Shown here in pieces: positions 61,901 through 64,000 of a stretch of 64,000 nt of DNA. Position 1 is the first letter of the stretch, and each line of letters opens with the position of its first letter. The DNA comes from Terriglobia bacterium (lineage in GTDB: Bacteria; Acidobacteriota; Terriglobia; JAIQFV01). The stretch covers positions 25,914 to 89,913 of the forward strand of contig JAIQFY010000013.1 in assembly GCA_020072965.1 (NCBI GenBank). The letters run 5' to 3'. The position numbers and the translations under genes were made by a program. The notes under the pieces are model-generated. The model had not been told where the DNA came from and searched no databases. It worked only from the letters and a program-made list of their open reading frames with translations.

Positions 61901-64000
61901 CTGGGGAACGGCAATGGGACGTTCCAGACGGCGCTGAATTACTCGACGGGAACAGGTCCAGTTTCCGTTGTGGTGGCCGACTTCAATGGCGACAACAAGT
62001 TGGACCTGGCGGTAGCAGACGCTGGCAACCCGCCCGCCGATCCCGGAGGTGTTTCAATCCTCTTGGGTAACGGCGACGGCACTTTCCCCGCGGCGGTCGA
62101 TTACACTGCCGGAATTGCTCCTACCTGGATGGCTGTGGGTGAGTTTAATGGCGACACCAAGCTGGACCTCGTTGTGGTGAGCGGGGGAGACCCGGACACG
62201 GGAGATGGTGCTGGTGTTTGGATCCTGCTGGGCAACGGCAATGGCACTTTCCAGGCCGCAATGAACCACACCCTCCCCGACATTCCCTATTCGGTTGCTG
62301 TGAGTGACTTCAATGGGGATGGAAAGGCCGACCTGGCTGTGACTTTGTATTACGTGAATATGGTGTCCATTCTGCTCGGCAACGGCAATGGGACGTTTCA
62401 GACCTCGGTGGAGTACCCAACTGACGTTGGGCCTACTGTTATGGCATTGGGAGACTTCAACAACGACAGCAAGCTGGACGTGGCGACACCGAATTATACG
62501 GCCGGCACTGTGTCGATCCTGATCGGGAACGGGAACGGCACCTTCCAAACGGCAGTGAATTACGTCGTCGGCTATCGCCCCGAGTCTGTGGTGGTGGCAG
62601 ACTTCACGGGCGATGGAAAAGTGGATCTGGCAGTAACGAATGTGGGTGCAAATAATGTGTCCATCCTGCCCGGAAATGGTAACGGCACATTCCAGGGTTT
62701 AATCAACTTCGGTACCGGTGGCGGTCCCATCTTTGCTGCTGTGGGAGACTTTAATGGGGATTCCAAATCGGACCTGGCCGTAGCGAACAGCGCTGCGAAC
62801 AACGTTTCGATTCTTTTGAATACCTGCAACTTCTGCCCGGCTATCGCAGTCAATCCCCAAACGCTTCCGGATGGCTTTGTGGGGGTTGTATACAACCAGG
62901 CGGTGACGGCCAGCGGAGGCACAGCCCCATACAGCTTTGCGATAACAGCGGGGAGTGTGCCGACCGGGCTGACGCTCGCTTCGTCCGGAACTCTGTCGGG
63001 AACACCTGAAGTGGCGAACGCATTTCCATTCACGGTGACTGCAACCGACTCCAATGTGTGCACCGGGAGCAGGGCCTACACGGTGACCATTACGCTAGGC
63101 AATGCGACGATGACTTCGCCTCCGCCGGGATCGACGCTCACCTCCTCGAGTGTGACCTTCGGGTGGACCACGGGCACCGGCGCGACCGAGTACTACCTGC
63201 AGGTGGGCACGACGCTGGGGGGACAGGAGCTGTACAGCGTCAGCGAAGGGACCAACCTGTCGGCCACGGTGATGGCGCTGCCGACTGACGGCAGCACGGT
63301 GTACGCGCGGCTGTGGTCGAAGATCGCGGGGCTGTGGTCCTACAACGACTACACGTATGTGTCTTGCACCGGCTGTACGGCGACCAAGGCGGTGATGACG
63401 ACGCCGGCACCGGGGTCGACACTGAGTTCTTCGATGACGACCTTCTGGTGGAGTACGAGTCTGGGAAGTGAATGTTATCTGCAGGTGGGGACCACCCTGG
63501 GAGGACAAGAGATCTACAGTGCCGGGCAGGGGACGAACTTCTCGGTGCCAGTCCCGATGCTGCCGACCAACGGGAACGCGGTGTATGCGCGGCTGTGGAC
63601 CAACATCGGCGGGGCGTGGTTGTACAACGATTACACCTACACGGCGTGCACCGGGTGCACCGCGACGAAGGCGGTGATGACGAGTCCCTCGTCGGGCTCG
63701 GCCCTGACGGCCTCGTCGGTGACCTTCACGTGGAGCACCAGCCTGGCGTCACAGTACTACCTGCAGGTGGGGACGGTGCCGGGCGGGCAGCAGCTTTACA
63801 GTGCCGGGCAGGGGACCAACCTGTCGACCCCGGTCAGCGGCCTGCCCATCGGCGGGGGGAACGTGTATGTGCGGCTGTGGTCGGAGGTAGGGGGGGCGTG
63901 GTGGTACAACGACTACAGCTACGTGGCGTGCAGCGGGTGTACGCCGACCCTGGCCTCGATGACCACTCCCGCGCCGGGAGCCACGTTAAGCGCCACGATG
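58997..64000 (+). CDS. giant secreted protein: three FG-GAP propellers, Ig, Fn3-like and CTGC-type repeats (3' end outside window)
   Basis: At least 1668 residues, still open at the window end. The ATG at 58997 follows AGGAGGAAGGAA. A signal peptide spans about 12-37. Three groups of exactly seven FG-GAP/VCBS units occur at about 52-385, 392-731 and 932-1281; each unit has a Ca-binding loop like DFNGDGKLDLAV and ends in VSILLGNGDGTFQ. Each group closes with LLNTC and a nearby second Cys (CDSSCP, CAASCP, CNFCP), which may pin the propeller by a disulfide. The fifth loop of the second group has lost its acidic residues (SITEEGDAIL). A He_PIG-like Ig domain (about 734-820) and an Fn3-like domain (about 832-918) separate propellers two and three; another He_PIG-like domain follows (1282-1365). 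From about 1369 the ~83-residue CTGC-ending module begins, with three full copies and the start of a fourth. Likely a surface or matrix protein; ligand unknown. Confidence 0.87.
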   Translation, partial: MKTKGRSHLRINQALFALIAGILFLGWNTVGITVLNAATSCTTPSFSVTTPVSGISSPQGVAVGDFNRDGNLDLAVASLGSNKVHVVPGNNDGTFQSPVAYDVGTGPSFVAVGDFNRDGKLDLVVANATSNNVSVLFGNGNLTFQAAVNYNVGTGPGSIAMGDLNGDGKVDLAVTNKASGTVSILIGNADGTFQAAGDYASGSSPYSVAMGDLNGDGKLDLAISAYNSASVGILLGNGDGSFQAMVPYGVGAQPEFGAIEDLNRDGKLDLAVLNYGAGTVSILLGNGDGSFQAAVNYSVGTQARFAAIEDFNGDGKLDLAVVNRGSDSVSILLGNGDGTYQAAVNYGVGDVPTSIAMGDFNGDGRIDLVVTNQVPNTLSLLLNTCDSSCPGVGFTSTTVGAGTNPEAFAEGDFNRDGKLDLAVANAGSNNVLLLLGNGDGSFETGLTYNVGTVPSSIALGDFNGDGRTDLAISNKGSNNVSLLLGIGNGTFSTGSTYNVGTEPSAVITGDFNRDGKVDLAVANRGSNTVSILLGNGNGTFQAAVNYGVGSNPVSIAMRDFNWDGKLDLAVANYGSNDVSILLGNGDGTFPAAVNYSVGTNPASVASITEEGDAILVVANSGSNNVSALIGNPDGTFSGPLDFAVGTSPQSVTPGEFNRDGGFDVAVANFGSNDISIFLNNGDGVFPAVNINGGAGPYAIVVGDYNQDGRMDIVLANRSSNEVTVLLNTCAASCPAITFSPAMLPGAVTAQPYNQTITASGGSSPYNFVALSGPLPDGMTLSASGVISGASVDEGVHTFTVTAMDTNGCTGSRTYSLTVLPPGTAPPSASTRGASVVTMVSARLVGRVHPHGLSTTAYFEYGTSTSYGIRTPDQPIAGGSNWVDVTSALVLGLTKNTTYHFRMVASSLGGMAYGADRVFTTNSDGCPFPTAANYNVGTLPLIVAVGDFDGDSKSDLAVANGLSNNVSILLGNGNGTFQTALNYSTGTGPVSVVVADFNGDNKLDLAVADAGNPPADPGGVSILLGNGDGTFPAAVDYTAGIAPTWMAVGEFNGDTKLDLVVVSGGDPDTGDGAGVWILLGNGNGTFQAAMNHTLPDIPYSVAVSDFNGDGKADLAVTLYYVNMVSILLGNGNGTFQTSVEYPTDVGPTVMALGDFNNDSKLDVATPNYTAGTVSILIGNGNGTFQTAVNYVVGYRPESVVVADFTGDGKVDLAVTNVGANNVSILPGNGNGTFQGLINFGTGGGPIFAAVGDFNGDSKSDLAVANSAANNVSILLNTCNFCPAIAVNPQTLPDGFVGVVYNQAVTASGGTAPYSFAITAGSVPTGLTLASSGTLSGTPEVANAFPFTVTATDSNVCTGSRAYTVTITLGNATMTSPPPGSTLTSSSVTFGWTTGTGATEYYLQVGTTLGGQELYSVSEGTNLSATVMALPTDGSTVYARLWSKIAGLWSYNDYTYVSCTGCTATKAVMTTPAPGSTLSSSMTTFWWSTSLGSECYLQVGTTLGGQEIYSAGQGTNFSVPVPMLPTNGNAVYARLWTNIGGAWLYNDYTYTACTGCTATKAVMTSPSSGSALTASSVTFTWSTSLASQYYLQVGTVPGGQQLYSAGQGTNLSTPVSGLPIGGGNVYVRLWSEVGGAWWYNDYSYVACSGCTPTLASMTTPAPGATLSATM
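63103..64000 (+). repeat. tandem copies of the CTGC-ending module, cut by window end
   Basis: Three complete units and the start of a fourth, about 285 bp each, coding for the module shared with the 17040 and 47688 proteins. Residues such as EYYLQVGTTLGGQELYS, ARLWSKIAGLWSYNDYTY and CTGCTATKAVMTTPAPGS identify the unit. Confidence 0.85.

Noticed and set aside
1..64000. CRISPR arrays, tRNA or rRNA genes, transposase genes
   Set aside because: No array of short direct repeats with unique spacers, no cloverleaf-like sequence and no transposase or integrase family was recognised. The tandem repeats present are coding modules or short intergenic units.

Overview
The window looks like chromosomal DNA of a Gram-negative-type bacterium, most likely an Acidobacteriota member. 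The evidence is moderately high GC, a bacillithiol-type BshA, an O-antigen-ligase-type protein with a characteristic asparagine-arginine-aspartate-histidine loop, and very large secreted FG-GAP/Ig-repeat proteins. The phylum call is inference from gene content; no rRNA is present.

Layout. (1) 1-2479: housekeeping genes, namely 5'-truncated bshA and a NYN/YacP-like gene on the plus strand, then a convergent pair with an alkyltransferase-like protein and trmL. (2) 3178-9830: a regulatory block with a five-PAS membrane histidine kinase, a soluble receiver-PAS-kinase, an NtrC-type sigma-54 activator and, further on, a lone receiver-domain protein. (3) 10376-22343: four secreted proteins. Two are close paralogues with PKD-like domains, one is made of ~83-residue repeats, and one carries four putative-Ig (He_PIG-like) domains. 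(4) 22764-45897: an exopolysaccharide/capsule locus with a NusG-like antiterminator, FecR-like protein, Wza-type exporter, Wzc-type tyrosine kinase, TPR/jelly-roll protein, two O-antigen-ligase/polymerase-like proteins, a Wzx-like flippase, three GT4 glycosyltransferases, a frameshifted FkbM-type methyltransferase, a carbamoyltransferase, a class I methyltransferase and a WecA/TagO-like initiating transferase. A four-helix-bundle (23S-IVS-type) gene sits antisense inside it. (5) 47688-64000: two giant secreted proteins, one of 3259 aa with one seven-blade FG-GAP propeller plus 26 Ig repeats, and one cut by the window end with three seven-blade propellers.

How it may work together. -24/-12 (sigma-54) promoter matches lie upstream of the lone receiver gene (perfect consensus, 9178), the first PKD-like gene (one mismatch, 10142), its paralogue (two mismatches, 13669) and the 3259-aa protein (two mismatches, 47465). 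With the sigma-54 activator encoded next door, this suggests a two-component/sigma-54 regulon that controls large surface or matrix proteins flanking the exopolysaccharide locus. Three of the secreted proteins end in the same ~83-residue repeat that closes with a Cys-Thr-Gly-Cys motif. I do not recognise this module, and it may be an undescribed surface-display or polysaccharide-binding unit. No exosortase or PEP-CTERM signal was seen.

Several long gene-free stretches carry hairpin terminators of two recurring sequence families, GC-rich palindromes, 9-bp tandem repeats and a 60-bp dispersed repeat.
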